From the NCBI GenBank assembly GCA_002419505.1, contig DIGF01000030.1:1-34684 (forward strand): a stretch of DNA of 34,684 bases, written 5' to 3'. Positions 15,255 to 23,287 of this stretch are shown in pieces. The DNA is from Caryophanales bacterium UBA5729. Its GTDB lineage: Bacteria > Bacillota_I > Bacilli_A > Izemoplasmatales > Hujiaoplasmataceae. The position numbers and the translations under genes were made by a program. Positions within the stretch are counted from its first letter, which is position 1. Every line of letters begins with the position of its first letter. Under the pieces are notes generated by a model. That model saw only the letters and a list, made by a program, of their open reading frames with translations, searched no databases and was not told the DNA's origin.

Positions 15255-15809
15255 TTACATAGGTGGCAAGTTTTTTTCTAGTCTCTCAATAACAACTTTT
15301 AACCGACGATCTCTTGATTCTTGTTTTTTCAAAGCAAAATAACTAATAGCGTATGTTCTTTGAATTGAGAAAGACATGTTCATATAGTTGCTATATGCTT
15401 TATTATAGTCTCTTAACAAATCATGAAAAGCATCTATATTAAAATCATTTGGTAGAGAATCGGATGTTTCCCATCGGCCATCGGCCTTTGCTAAATCTAT
15501 TTCATTTTGTCCGTAAGGAGTCATTCTATTGTTTTTAATTAATTGTTCAGCTAGTATTTTATTTTTACTGGACCATTTGCTATTCTTATTTCGATGAGTA
15601 AAATATTTAATATAATAAGTAGAATCAATGCTTTTAATTGTTGAGTCAATCCAACCAAAACAAAGAGCTTCCTCTAAAGCTTCTTCAGGTGTCAGTTTAT
15701 TTGGAGTTGGTCGTTTATCAAACTTGATCCAAACTCCCTTTGAGTCTTCGTGATGTTCCTCTAAAAACTGTTTAAACTCATTTTTGTTATTGAAAAAAAC
15801 TGTTGTCAT
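15255..15809 (-). CDS. YdeI/OmdA-family protein (OmpD-associated)
   Basis: Small soluble protein of the YdeI/OmdA group, some members of which are linked to resistance to cationic peptides or bacteriocins; the molecular mechanism is not settled. Characteristic features are FLEEHHEDSKGVWIKF, the EEALEEALCFGWIDS motif around residues 42-56 and the C-terminal helix with NFxxxxxxxRAYAISYFALKKQESR-like character. The ATG at 15809 is used because AGGTG lies about 8 bases upstream; the GTG at 15818 overlaps that site. It is a single gene on the minus strand bordering the island. Confidence 0.82.
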   Translation of the reverse strand: MTTVFFNNKNEFKQFLEEHHEDSKGVWIKFDKRPTPNKLTPEEALEEALCFGWIDSTIKSIDSTYYIKYFTHRNKNSKWSSKNKILAEQLIKNNRMTPYGQNEIDLAKADGRWETSDSLPNDFNIDAFHDLLRDYNKAYSNYMNMSFSIQRTYAISYFALKKQESRDRRLKVVIERLEKNLPPM

Positions 15810-15938
15810 TAATATCACCTTCTATATGGCTTTTTAATTAATATTTGCCCTTTATGAACTTTTGATTTATTTGAAGTACTATAAATACATTTTTATTAAT
15901 GTTATAATAAAAGAAACCAACTGTTTGTAACAATAAAG

Positions 15939-16577
15939 CTACTTTTGGAAAACAACGAGTTTGTCTTTGATATATAACTTGTTAAAATTATAGCGCTTTT
16001 TTATAAACTCAAAAGTTTCCTTACTATAAAAAAATACATGGGTTTCATCATTTTTATAATGCCAATCACTAAAAACAATTTCTTCCTGATACAGGTTTGT
16101 CATCAATATCAAAACCCCGTTTTCTTTCAATAAACTTTTTAACAAAGCAAAGTCTTTCTTAGGATTGTGAAAATGTTCGATAACCTCACAGGCAATAATA
16201 TAATCATATTGTTTATATAGCAAATTTGGGTCATTCCAGAAAAACGGATCATACAGTTCAATTTGATAATTTTGATCTTTTAACAATTTTGTGATTACTG
16301 GTCCTGTTCCTGCACCAAAGTCAAGCCCTTGTTCTTTAGAATTATGATTGTTTAAAATATAATCTGTAATTGGTTTAACAAAGGTTTGATAGTTGATGTC
16401 TTCAACATCATTATTGTGAAGTTCGTAACGTTTTTTCTCAGCTTCTAGACTTAAAAAAAAGCTTGGATCCATCTGGATGCTTTGGCAGTTCGAACAGAGA
16501 TAATATTTTCTTTTTCTTGTTGTTTGGAACTCTTCAAGTTTAAAATCGCAGAGACTGCAAAATATCTGATTATTCAT
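15939..16577 (-). CDS. Zinc-ribbon SAM-dependent methyltransferase
   Basis: About 212 residues. The N-terminus has a CxxC...CxxC zinc ribbon (Cys7, Cys10, Cys28, Cys31). A class I methyltransferase fold follows: LDFGAGTG (residues 85-92) is the SAM-binding motif, ACEVIEHFHNPKKDF and LLKENGVLILMTNLY are strands 4 and 5. This layout is typical of Methyltransf_23/11 enzymes acting on small molecules or glycan intermediates; the target is unknown. The ATG at 16577 has AAAGGA 6 bases upstream, better than the ATG at 16595. It is divergent from the HExxH gene, with a possible TATAAT (16611-16616 on the minus strand). Confidence 0.8.
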   Translation of the reverse strand: MNNQIFCSLCDFKLEEFQTTRKRKYYLCSNCQSIQMDPSFFLSLEAEKKRYELHNNDVEDINYQTFVKPITDYILNNHNSKEQGLDFGAGTGPVITKLLKDQNYQIELYDPFFWNDPNLLYKQYDYIIACEVIEHFHNPKKDFALLKSLLKENGVLILMTNLYQEEIVFSDWHYKNDETHVFFYSKETFEFIKKRYNFNKLYIKDKLVVFQK

Positions 16578-16648
16578 AATCTTCCTTTCAAACATTAAAA
16601 ACCAAGATATATTATAACATTATTCATCAGTTGGAGGTCAAACAAAAT

Positions 16649-17701
16649 ATGAAAAACACGAAAAGAAACATGATTGATATCTATAACACGATTGAGAAAA
16701 AGATCAATACAATTAATTTTGAAAAGCTCTTTTTGGGATTTCCGCGTTTTGAATTTGCTCTATACAATGACAATATAGTGGTGATGAAAGATCAAATTAT
16801 TCCCTATGACAATCGTTTTATTGGCAACACTTCTATCACTTACGAAGGAAAACATATTGCGATCTGGAAAATTGATACAATCTATGTGCACTTCAACACT
16901 TTGGCTACTAAAATCGTTCATGAAATGTTTCATGCTTGGCAAATGAAACTTCAAGAGAAACGTTTCCCTAATGAACATCAAGGGTTATTTTATCATTATG
17001 AAAAATATAATATTTCGATGAAATTTGATGAAACAAAATATCTGCTTAAAGCATATGAAGACGAAGACAAAAACGCTTTAGAGAAGTTTGTGAACTTGAG
17101 AGAAAGAAGAAGGAGAGACTACCCCTTAGAAGTTCAATTTGAAGAAGGCGTTGAAACAATTGAGGGTATGGCTACTTATGTAGAACTTGAAGCTCTAAAG
17201 ATGCTCGATGTCGATGAATATCACAAAGCCTATGACCGATTGAAAGACTCAATAAAAAATATTGGACATTACATACCGATTAGAGCTGTATCTTATGATG
17301 TGGGTGCATTGATGATTATGGTTGCTAAAAGTTTGGAAATGGAATACGTCCATGAAATTGGCGAAGAAGATAGACCTTTGTATAAGTTAATTTTCACAGA
17401 CGTTCCTTTAATCGATTTCTATTATGAAAACACACTTGTTGATCTTGAGTTTCTAGACGGATACTATCAAGATATTTTGTCTAGGATAACGAATGTCTTA
17501 ATTTCAAACCCGAGAATTCATCACTGCGATTATGTCGTCGGATTTGATCCGCTTAACACTTTTAAAATTGAAAAGTATGTTTACTACCGTCATTTCGTAA
17601 TGATCCAAAGCAATGATAGACAGATTTTTATCCGAAACGAAGCGGTTGGCGAACTGGATGAATTTGGTCAAGCATATTTAATTTACGAACGGCAATTATA
17701 A
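16649..17701 (+). CDS. Putative HExxH zinc metallopeptidase, uncharacterised
   Basis: Soluble protein of 350 residues with a clear gluzincin-like zinc site: HEMFHAW at residues 91-97 and EGMATY at 172-177, where E172 is the likely third ligand about 76 residues later. There is no signal peptide or transmembrane helix, so it should act in the cytoplasm. I do not recognise the family. The region before the motif is mixed alpha/beta; after residue 230 there is a further domain with no evident motif. The ATG at 16649 is used because GGAGG (16634-16637) lies upstream; the TTG at 16631 would overlap it. It is divergent from the zinc-ribbon methyltransferase and followed by a strong terminator. Confidence 0.65.
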   Translation: MKNTKRNMIDIYNTIEKKINTINFEKLFLGFPRFEFALYNDNIVVMKDQIIPYDNRFIGNTSITYEGKHIAIWKIDTIYVHFNTLATKIVHEMFHAWQMKLQEKRFPNEHQGLFYHYEKYNISMKFDETKYLLKAYEDEDKNALEKFVNLRERRRRDYPLEVQFEEGVETIEGMATYVELEALKMLDVDEYHKAYDRLKDSIKNIGHYIPIRAVSYDVGALMIMVAKSLEMEYVHEIGEEDRPLYKLIFTDVPLIDFYYENTLVDLEFLDGYYQDILSRITNVLISNPRIHHCDYVVGFDPLNTFKIEKYVYYRHFVMIQSNDRQIFIRNEAVGELDEFGQAYLIYERQL

Positions 17702-17712
17702 GAAAAAAAAAC

Positions 17713-17747
17713 AGGTCAGGGAATAAAGTGAACCCTGACCTTTTTTT
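17713..17747. terminator. Bidirectional intrinsic terminator
   Basis: AGGTCAGGG (17713-17721) pairs with CCCTGACCT (17733-17741), followed by seven T residues on the plus strand and preceded by an A run. It ends both the HExxH gene and the TetR-ABC operon. Confidence 0.85.
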
Positions 17748-17940
17748 ATGGATAAATAATAATTCCTATGATGATAAGCGCGATGCCGAAACCTAAGATA
17801 AATAGCGCTGTTCCGAGCTTTCCCAAATACTTTTCGAAGAGTTGCATCTTCTTCATGTTCATAATGAATGGCGGTCTTAAAAGTGAAATCAATACGCACA
17901 ATCCACCGTAAATAATTAATACAATCGCAAGAATTTCCAT
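17746..17940 (-). CDS. Small two-helix membrane protein, last gene of the ABC exporter operon
   Basis: 64 residues with two hydrophobic helices (about 1-21 and 43-63) joined by a basic loop MNMKKMQLFEKYLGK. AAAGGAGG (17945-17952) overlaps the stop of the second permease gene, so it is translated from the same message. Unrecognised family. Such small proteins may stabilise or modulate the exporter, but this is inference from position. Confidence 0.65.
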   Translation of the reverse strand: MEILAIVLIIYGGLCVLISLLRPPFIMNMKKMQLFEKYLGKLGTALFILGFGIALIIIGIIIYP

Positions 17941-17952
17941 ATTTTTCCTCCT

Positions 17953-18675
17953 TTATATATTATTTCTTTTTGAATAAATCCACATAAATAATGTTACAAA
18001 TAATAAATTGTAAATCACCCCTAAGAAGAAGTAAACAATCAATGTGAAATTAACTTCGATACTGGTGATAAGTTCCATTTGAATCATTCTCGCTGACCAA
18101 AAACCAGGAGCGAAAATCAAAAATACTTCTTGCCAAGATTGAACGAAAAACGCAATTACCGGAATACCTAAGATCAACGCTGACATCTTCATCATAACAA
18201 AACCTTCAACCTTATTCCTGGCAAAGGAATTAATAATCAAAGCAATACCAGGAGCTTGCAAAGCGCCGACCACAGATATCAGTAAAATAGTACCGAAACT
18301 TGAATTTGGTAAAAAGTTTGTTGCGTAGATGATAACCATAGTAGCGATGAAACCAAAGATAAAACTGACAACCAATTTTACCGCAACATACATCTTAACT
18401 GAAATCGGAGTGATTTTTAAACTCATCAAGACATTGTCATCTTTATCATCTAAAAGCGTGAAAGCCGTTAAAGCTCCGAACATATATCCAGTCATCAGAA
18501 TAAACAGCATCGCTATGATTTCCGGTAAAAAATTACCCGGTCCCACAACACCTTGAAGATAAGGAATCAAAAAATATCCTGCTACACCTAAAAGCACGGG
18601 ATAGAAAAAGAAGAATACATATAATCTATCCCTTGTCATATTTCTTAATTCTGCTTTAATAACAGTTTTTAACAT
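17953..18675 (-). CDS. ABC-2 type transporter permease subunit 2
   Basis: 240-residue membrane protein with about six helices and no ATPase domain. The N-terminal MLKTVIKAELRNMTRDRLY is the amphipathic helix preceding the first membrane segment that is typical of ABC-2 permeases such as the fluoroquinolone-export type. It starts 2 bases after the other permease gene with GGGGTG as ribosome binding site. Together with the ATPase it forms a heterodimeric exporter with two different permeases. Substrate unknown; drug, peptide or toxic lipid are all possible. Confidence 0.82.
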   Translation of the reverse strand: MLKTVIKAELRNMTRDRLYVFFFFYPVLLGVAGYFLIPYLQGVVGPGNFLPEIIAMLFILMTGYMFGALTAFTLLDDKDDNVLMSLKITPISVKMYVAVKLVVSFIFGFIATMVIIYATNFLPNSSFGTILLISVVGALQAPGIALIINSFARNKVEGFVMMKMSALILGIPVIAFFVQSWQEVFLIFAPGFWSARMIQMELITSIEVNFTLIVYFFLGVIYNLLFVTLFMWIYSKRNNI

Positions 18676-18677
18676 AA

Positions 18678-19409
18678 TTACACCCCACTTATTGAAACAG
18701 CGTAATTCTTAAATTTCGGAACGATTAAAAATTTATAACTCAAAACTAATCCAAAAACAACATATGCTAAGCTGAAATAGTATTTCCAGTCTAAATCAAC
18801 AACCTTGAAACCACCGACAATAACTTCTTGAGCGGCTTGAAACGGATTGATTAAAAGAATGTATTCCCAAATAGCGGCTTTAAATACTCCTAACTCATAC
18901 AAGACTGAAGGGATTAGTAGCAAAAACACTAAAGCCATCAAATTAGTAAGCAACGAAGTGAAATCTTTCTGATAATAAGAAAAGAATAAACCTAATCCTG
19001 TAAAAAATGCAGTGATGAAAATAATCGCAATTAACATCAAGAAATATCTAATTTCAACATCTTTTAAAAAGATAAAAACTACAATAATCAAAGCCGTAGA
19101 AAACAAAGTATGAATGGTATTAGCAATTATCTTAGAAAGAATAATTTCTTCATTCTTAACCGGAGTAACCAAGATAGAAGAAAGCGTTGATTCCTTCTTT
19201 TCAAAAAACATCACACTGCCAATATACATGATGCTCATCATCGTCGTGTCAACTAAAATCAATAAAGGCAATAAAGCGTTAAAGATAGCTGAATCAACAA
19301 AGTATAAAACCACACCCCAAATAAACGCAACTAAAATGCTGATGGAGATGACGTTATACTTATGCAATCTCAACAACTCGCCTTTAACTAAATAGAGTAA
19401 TCTATTCAT
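18678..19409 (-). CDS. ABC-2 type transporter permease subunit 1
   Basis: 243 residues, about six transmembrane helices. The N-terminal RLLYLVKGELLRLHKYN is the ABC-2 coupling region. GGAG lies inside the end of the ATPase gene and the ATG overlaps the ATPase stop by 8 bases, so the two are translationally coupled. Partner of the second permease at 17953-18675. Together they resemble exporters annotated as fluoroquinolone transporters, although the true substrate is unknown. Confidence 0.82.
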   Translation of the reverse strand: MNRLLYLVKGELLRLHKYNVISISILVAFIWGVVLYFVDSAIFNALLPLLILVDTTMMSIMYIGSVMFFEKKESTLSSILVTPVKNEEIILSKIIANTIHTLFSTALIIVVFIFLKDVEIRYFLMLIAIIFITAFFTGLGLFFSYYQKDFTSLLTNLMALVFLLLIPSVLYELGVFKAAIWEYILLINPFQAAQEVIVGGFKVVDLDWKYYFSLAYVVFGLVLSYKFLIVPKFKNYAVSISGV

Positions 19410-20265
19410 TTTCGGCTCCTAATTTAACTCCGGTAACCTTAATGAATATATCTTCTAAAGTTGTTTCGCCACTATGAATAGTCTCGATTTCTTCAGTTTG
19501 AATTAAATCTAGGAAATCGCTATTTTTACCGATTTTATCCATAGGGAATTCTTTAATAGTTGTCGATCCGTTGTTTTGATATTCAACCTTGACTGAACGT
19601 TTGCCGTACCTGATTTTTAAGTTTCTCGGTGAGTCAATTTCTTTAATTTCACCATTGACAATAAAGGCAACTCGGTCACATAATTGATCGATATCTGCCA
19701 TGATATGTGAGGTGATAAAAACTGTACCACCAGAAGCCTTAAATTCTCTAATCATATCTTTTAGAATCATTGCGTTTGAAGGATCCATTCCATTAGTAGG
19801 TTCATCTAAGAAAAGCATTGTTGGATTATTTAACAAAGCTCTAACTAAATTAAGTCTAATCTTCATACCTTTAGAAAACTCCCCGACCAATTTATCTCTG
19901 TCTTCCCAAAGCCCAACTCGTTTCATCAATGTTTCCACATCAGCGTTGTTTTTATATAACTTTAAAAAGAAATTGATGTTTTCCATCGCCGTCATTTTAG
20001 AAAAATGGATAGGCATTTCAAAGCTAACGCCAATATCTTCATAAAAATCATTGCTGTAAGATTTTAAATCTTTTCCTTTATAATAAATCTTACCTTGATA
20101 ATTCTCTAAAATCTTGATTATTATTTTTTGGGTTGTACTCTTTCCGGCTCCACTTGGTCCTAAGAAACCAAAGATTTCGCCTTCTTGAATTTCAAAACTA
20201 ATTCCTTTGATTACATCTTCTTGATTATTCTTGTAACGAAATCTCAAGTCCTCTACTTTAAACAT
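19402..20265 (-). CDS. ABC transporter ATP-binding protein
   Basis: Cytoplasmic motor subunit of the exporter. Walker A GPSGAGKST is at residues 36-44, the signature is EFSKGMKIRLN (a variant of LSGGQ common in ABC-2 exporters), Walker B is MLFLDEP, followed by D-loop GMDP and switch ITSH. An accessory C-terminal stretch after about residue 215 is short. The gene starts 5 bases after the TetR stop, with AAAGGA across that stop as ribosome binding site. Confidence 0.93.
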   Translation of the reverse strand: MFKVEDLRFRYKNNQEDVIKGISFEIQEGEIFGFLGPSGAGKSTTQKIIIKILENYQGKIYYKGKDLKSYSNDFYEDIGVSFEMPIHFSKMTAMENINFFLKLYKNNADVETLMKRVGLWEDRDKLVGEFSKGMKIRLNLVRALLNNPTMLFLDEPTNGMDPSNAMILKDMIREFKASGGTVFITSHIMADIDQLCDRVAFIVNGEIKEIDSPRNLKIRYGKRSVKVEYQNNGSTTIKEFPMDKIGKNSDFLDLIQTEEIETIHSGETTLEDIFIKVTGVKLGAENE

Positions 20266-20270
20266 AACAT

Positions 20271-20891
20271 TTATCCTTTCTTGACGCCATACTCAATAAT
20301 TTCCATAATATGTTCATTGCGTTCAATCATTTTTTCATAACTTGCACTTTCATGTTCTAAATCCAATTCTTCAAAAGTGATATTTGAGGTCAATTGCACG
20401 ACTATTTTCGCGAAGGCTAAGGTGTTAATTTCTTGCCTAATCAGACCCTTACTTTTATCAATTTCAATTAAATTGGCGTATATCTCTTCAGCTAAAGCCA
20501 TATTGTCAGCCATTAACTTATCATAAAGCGAATTCTTATTTTTTAACAGATGATCCAAAATCCTTACTAATTTAGGATTTTCAATCGCAAAACCAACCCC
20601 ATCTTCAAAAAGTTTTCTGATTAAATCTAGGAAAGGTAACCCTTCGATATTAGTCAATGTTTTACTTATATACTTAAGTTTTTCTTCTCTAATCAAATCA
20701 ATGATATAAAGATATAAATCCTCTTTGTCAGTAAAATATTGATAGAAACTCCCGCGGGGAATTTTTGCGGTTTTGATGATATCTGATATCATCACCTGTT
20801 CAAAAGGCTTTGTGGCAAATTCATCGATGGCTGAGGCGATAACTCGACTTTTTTTATTTTCTTCTAAATTTACAAATGTTTGACTGGGCAT
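20271..20891 (-). CDS. TetR-family transcriptional regulator of the ABC exporter
   Basis: 206 residues. The N-terminal domain (residues about 12-58) is a TetR helix-turn-helix: RVIASAIDEFATKPFEQVMI, then SDIIKTAKIPRGSFYQYF. The C-terminal all-helical ligand domain is divergent. First gene of a five-gene operon (regulator, ATPase, two permeases, small membrane protein) with spacings of 12 bases or less. AGGAGG at 20898-20903 is the ribosome binding site. It most likely represses the operon and is released by the exported compound. Confidence 0.88.
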   Translation of the reverse strand: MPSQTFVNLEENKKSRVIASAIDEFATKPFEQVMISDIIKTAKIPRGSFYQYFTDKEDLYLYIIDLIREEKLKYISKTLTNIEGLPFLDLIRKLFEDGVGFAIENPKLVRILDHLLKNKNSLYDKLMADNMALAEEIYANLIEIDKSKGLIRQEINTLAFAKIVVQLTSNITFEELDLEHESASYEKMIERNEHIMEIIEYGVKKG

Positions 20892-20907
20892 CTTTACCTC
20901 CTGATTA

Positions 20908-20921
20908 TGACATGGTTGTCA
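20908..20921. promoter_or_regulatory. TetR operator, downstream copy (O1)
   Basis: TGACATGGTTGTCA is an inverted repeat TGACA-4-TGTCA. It covers about +2 to +15 of the start predicted for the minus-strand promoter, where a bound repressor would block RNA polymerase. The other copy is at 20965-20978. Confidence 0.8.
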
Positions 20922-20929
20922 CAATTATC

Positions 20930-20957
20930 ATTATACACAGTTTTTTTAAAAAAGCAA
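20930..20957 (-). promoter_or_regulatory. Promoter of the TetR-ABC operon
   Basis: Read on the minus strand: TTGCTT (20957-20952), a 16-base spacer, then a perfect TATAAT (20935-20930). Transcription should start near 20923. It is enclosed by the two operator copies. Confidence 0.8.
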
Positions 20958-20964
20958 TAGTTTA

Positions 20965-20978
20965 TGACAACATTGTCA
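20965..20978. promoter_or_regulatory. TetR operator, upstream copy (O2)
   Basis: TGACAACATTGTCA has the same TGACA-4-TGTCA pattern and extends to ATGACAACATTGTCAT. It sits directly upstream of the -35. Confidence 0.8.
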
Positions 20979-20998
20979 TATTTTTTAAAAAATAAAAA

Positions 20999-21022
20999 AA
21001 GACGCTCATTTTAAAGCGTCTT
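20999..21022 (-). terminator. Terminator of the nfnAB-type transcript
   Basis: AAGACGCT (20999-21006) and AGCGTCTT (21015-21022) form an 8-base stem; on the minus strand it is followed by a run of T residues. The stop codon of the nfnB-like gene (21011-21013) lies in the loop. Confidence 0.8.
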
Positions 21023-22381
21023 AAGATACTCATCGATTTTTACTGCAGCTTCTTTTCCGGCTCCCATTGCTAAGATAACAGTAGCAGCACCGGTAACGAT
21101 ATCGCCACCGGCAAAAACCCCTTTAATTGATGTCATAAAGTCATTCACAACAATTCTACCCCAACGGTCAACTTCAAGAGCAGGAGTTGCGTTCTTGATA
21201 ATCGGATTAGGACTTTGACCGATAGCGATAATTAAATTATCAATATCAATAATTTCATAAGTATTGGTAGGCATAGGTCGTCTCCTGCCTGAAGAATCTT
21301 GCTCTCCTAATTCCATAATTTCAACTTTTACTTGTTTAATCTCATAGTTGTCGCCGATTATTTCAACTGGGTTTTTTAAGAGTAAAAACTCTATTCCTTC
21401 ATCAATTGCATGATGAATTTCTTCCAGACGTGCAGGTAAAGCTTCCATATCTCTTCGATAAATAATCATTACCTCCTTAGCACCTAAGCGTTTAGCGGTT
21501 CTTGCGGCATCCATCGCCACATTACCCCCACCAACAACCGCAACTTTATCACCCAATTTAATCGGAGTAGCATTATGCGGAAAATCATGAGCTCGCATTA
21601 AATTCACCCGAGTTAAAAACTCATTGGCAAAATAAACACCATTAAGATTTTCGCCGCTGATGCCTAATGAACTAGGCAATCCGGCACCACTGCCAATAAA
21701 GATGCTTTTGAAATGATAATCATTAAATAATTGTTCAATCGTCAAGGTTTTACCGATGATTACATTTTTATGTAAGATAACTCCCAATCTTTCTAAGCGA
21801 TAAATCTCTTCGTCCACAATGCTTTTAGGTAATCTAAATTCGGGAATCCCGTATTTTAAAACACCGCCAAACTCATGTAACGCTTCAAAAATATGGGTTT
21901 CATACCCCATTCTTCTAATGGTGGCTGCACAAGCAAGACCTGCCGGTCCACTACCTACAATCGCAACTTTTACATTATTTTCAACAATATTTTCAACTTT
22001 AAAAATATCGTTTTTTAAACTGTAATCGCCTAAAAATCTTTCTAATGCCCCTATCGCTACCGGTTCAAACTTGATGCCTAGAACACATTCGCCTTCGCAT
22101 TGCTTTTCCTGAGGGCAGACTCTGCCACAGATTGCTGGTAAAATATTATCTTGATAAATCAAGCAGTAAGCATCGCGGTATTTCTCTTCTATAATCAATT
22201 TGATAAATCTAGGAATATCAATATTAACTGGACAAGCCGTAACACAACGGGGGTTTTTACAATCTAGACAGCGTGAAGCTTCTAATTTGACTTGATTTAA
22301 ATCAAAGCCTAAGGCAACCTCATCAAAGTTCTTATTTCTAACATCAGGATCAAGCTCATTCATCTTCACGCGTTTAATCAT
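21011..22381 (-). CDS. NfnB/SudA-type flavoprotein (glutamate synthase small-subunit-like)
   Basis: 456-residue iron-sulfur flavoprotein. With the neighbouring subunit it forms either an NADH-dependent ferredoxin:NADP oxidoreductase (electron bifurcation, NfnAB) or a SudAB-type sulfide dehydrogenase; sequence alone leaves this open. N-terminal cysteine clusters CLDCKNPRCVTACP and CGRVCPQEKQCEGEC bind two [4Fe-4S] clusters. GSGPAGLACAATI starts the FAD domain and GGGNVAMDAARTA the NAD(P)H domain. The ATG at 22381 overlaps the end of nfnA by 8 bases, which argues for coupled translation; the reading frame runs further upstream but only into the nfnA coding region. Confidence 0.85.
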   Translation of the reverse strand: MIKRVKMNELDPDVRNKNFDEVALGFDLNQVKLEASRCLDCKNPRCVTACPVNIDIPRFIKLIIEEKYRDAYCLIYQDNILPAICGRVCPQEKQCEGECVLGIKFEPVAIGALERFLGDYSLKNDIFKVENIVENNVKVAIVGSGPAGLACAATIRRMGYETHIFEALHEFGGVLKYGIPEFRLPKSIVDEEIYRLERLGVILHKNVIIGKTLTIEQLFNDYHFKSIFIGSGAGLPSSLGISGENLNGVYFANEFLTRVNLMRAHDFPHNATPIKLGDKVAVVGGGNVAMDAARTAKRLGAKEVMIIYRRDMEALPARLEEIHHAIDEGIEFLLLKNPVEIIGDNYEIKQVKVEIMELGEQDSSGRRRPMPTNTYEIIDIDNLIIAIGQSPNPIIKNATPALEVDRWGRIVVNDFMTSIKGVFAGGDIVTGAATVILAMGAGKEAAVKIDEYLKTL

Positions 22382-23195
22382 CTTTTTCACCAATCCTAAG
22401 ATTACATTGATGTTCCTTATCCCGATAATAACTTTGTCTTGACATAATCTCATCAAAATCAATTCCCTCACCAGGAAAATCCGGTCCATCAACACAAGCG
22501 AAATAGGTTTTACCATTCATAGTAATTCGGCAATTGCCGCACATACCAGTGCCATCAATCATAATCGGATTTAAACTCACATCAGTTTTTAAACTGATGG
22601 TCTTATTGTAATTTACGACATTCTTCATCATAATTAAGGGTCCAATGGCAATAGCTTTATCATATGTTTTTTCGCTTGTTATGTTTTTCAAAACTTCAGT
22701 AACAAAACCTTTAGTACCAATAGAACCATCATCGGTTGCTAAATACACTTCATTGCAAACTGCTTTAAATTCATCTAAAAGAATCAAATGTTCTTTATCG
22801 CTAGCGCCTAAGATTAAATCAATTTTTGTTCCTTGATTATAATAAGCTTTTAACTGCGGATAAATTGGCGCAGCACCAACCCCACCAGCTATCGCCAGTA
22901 ATGTTTTTACCTGCTCAACTTCAATCGCTTTACCTAAAGGTCCAACGACATCCTCTAAAGAATCGCCAATATGCTTTTGACTTAACAATTTAGTGGAAAA
23001 GCCTACTTTTTGCGAAATTATTGTAATTGTAGAATCGTCATTATCAACAATTGTTAAAGGAATTCTTTCGCCAAATTTATCAACCCTAACAATCACAAAA
23101 TTTCCAGCTTTTGTATTTTTAGCAACCAAAGGAGCCTCGATTACAAATAAATCGACATCCTTATTGAGTGCTCTTTTGTCCAATATTTTATACAT
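22374..23195 (-). CDS. NfnA/SudB-type FAD/NAD-binding subunit
   Basis: 273-residue partner of the downstream flavoprotein. An FAD-binding barrel begins at the N-terminus (MYKILDKRALNKD, then GERIPLTI), followed by an NAD-binding part with GGVGAAPIYPQLK, and a C-terminal [2Fe-2S] motif GTGMCGNCRITM...YFACVDGPDF. This order is that of NfnA and SudB, and of dihydroorotate dehydrogenase PyrK. The ATG at 23195 has AAAGGGG upstream; the GTG at 23228 has none. Upstream on the minus strand a TATAAT (23240-23235) is visible without a good -35. Confidence 0.85.
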   Translation of the reverse strand: MYKILDKRALNKDVDLFVIEAPLVAKNTKAGNFVIVRVDKFGERIPLTIVDNDDSTITIISQKVGFSTKLLSQKHIGDSLEDVVGPLGKAIEVEQVKTLLAIAGGVGAAPIYPQLKAYYNQGTKIDLILGASDKEHLILLDEFKAVCNEVYLATDDGSIGTKGFVTEVLKNITSEKTYDKAIAIGPLIMMKNVVNYNKTISLKTDVSLNPIMIDGTGMCGNCRITMNGKTYFACVDGPDFPGEGIDFDEIMSRQSYYRDKEHQCNLRIGEKDD

Positions 23196-23265
23196 TCTTT
23201 TTGCCCCTTTAACAAGTAGATTTTTCACTTGAATATTATATCATTTTTTTTCTGATAAAAAAATA

Positions 23266-23287
23266 AGGCGGAAGATTTTCTCCGCCT
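23266..23287 (-). terminator. Terminator after the minus-strand DegV gene
   Basis: AGGCGGA (23266-23272) and TCCGCCT (23281-23287) pair; on the minus strand the hairpin is followed by TTATTTTTTT. It includes the last bases of the DegV stop region. Confidence 0.75.

Noticed and set aside
17696..17899. Second minus-strand frame with a basic, His-rich peptide
   Set aside because: It overlaps the small membrane gene and has no ribosome binding site; the overlapping gene has a strong one.
22382..22516. Longer N-terminus of the nfnB-like protein
   Set aside because: The extra 45 residues would be encoded within the nfnA coding region and lack the family's sequence; the overlapping ATG at 22381 gives the normal start.
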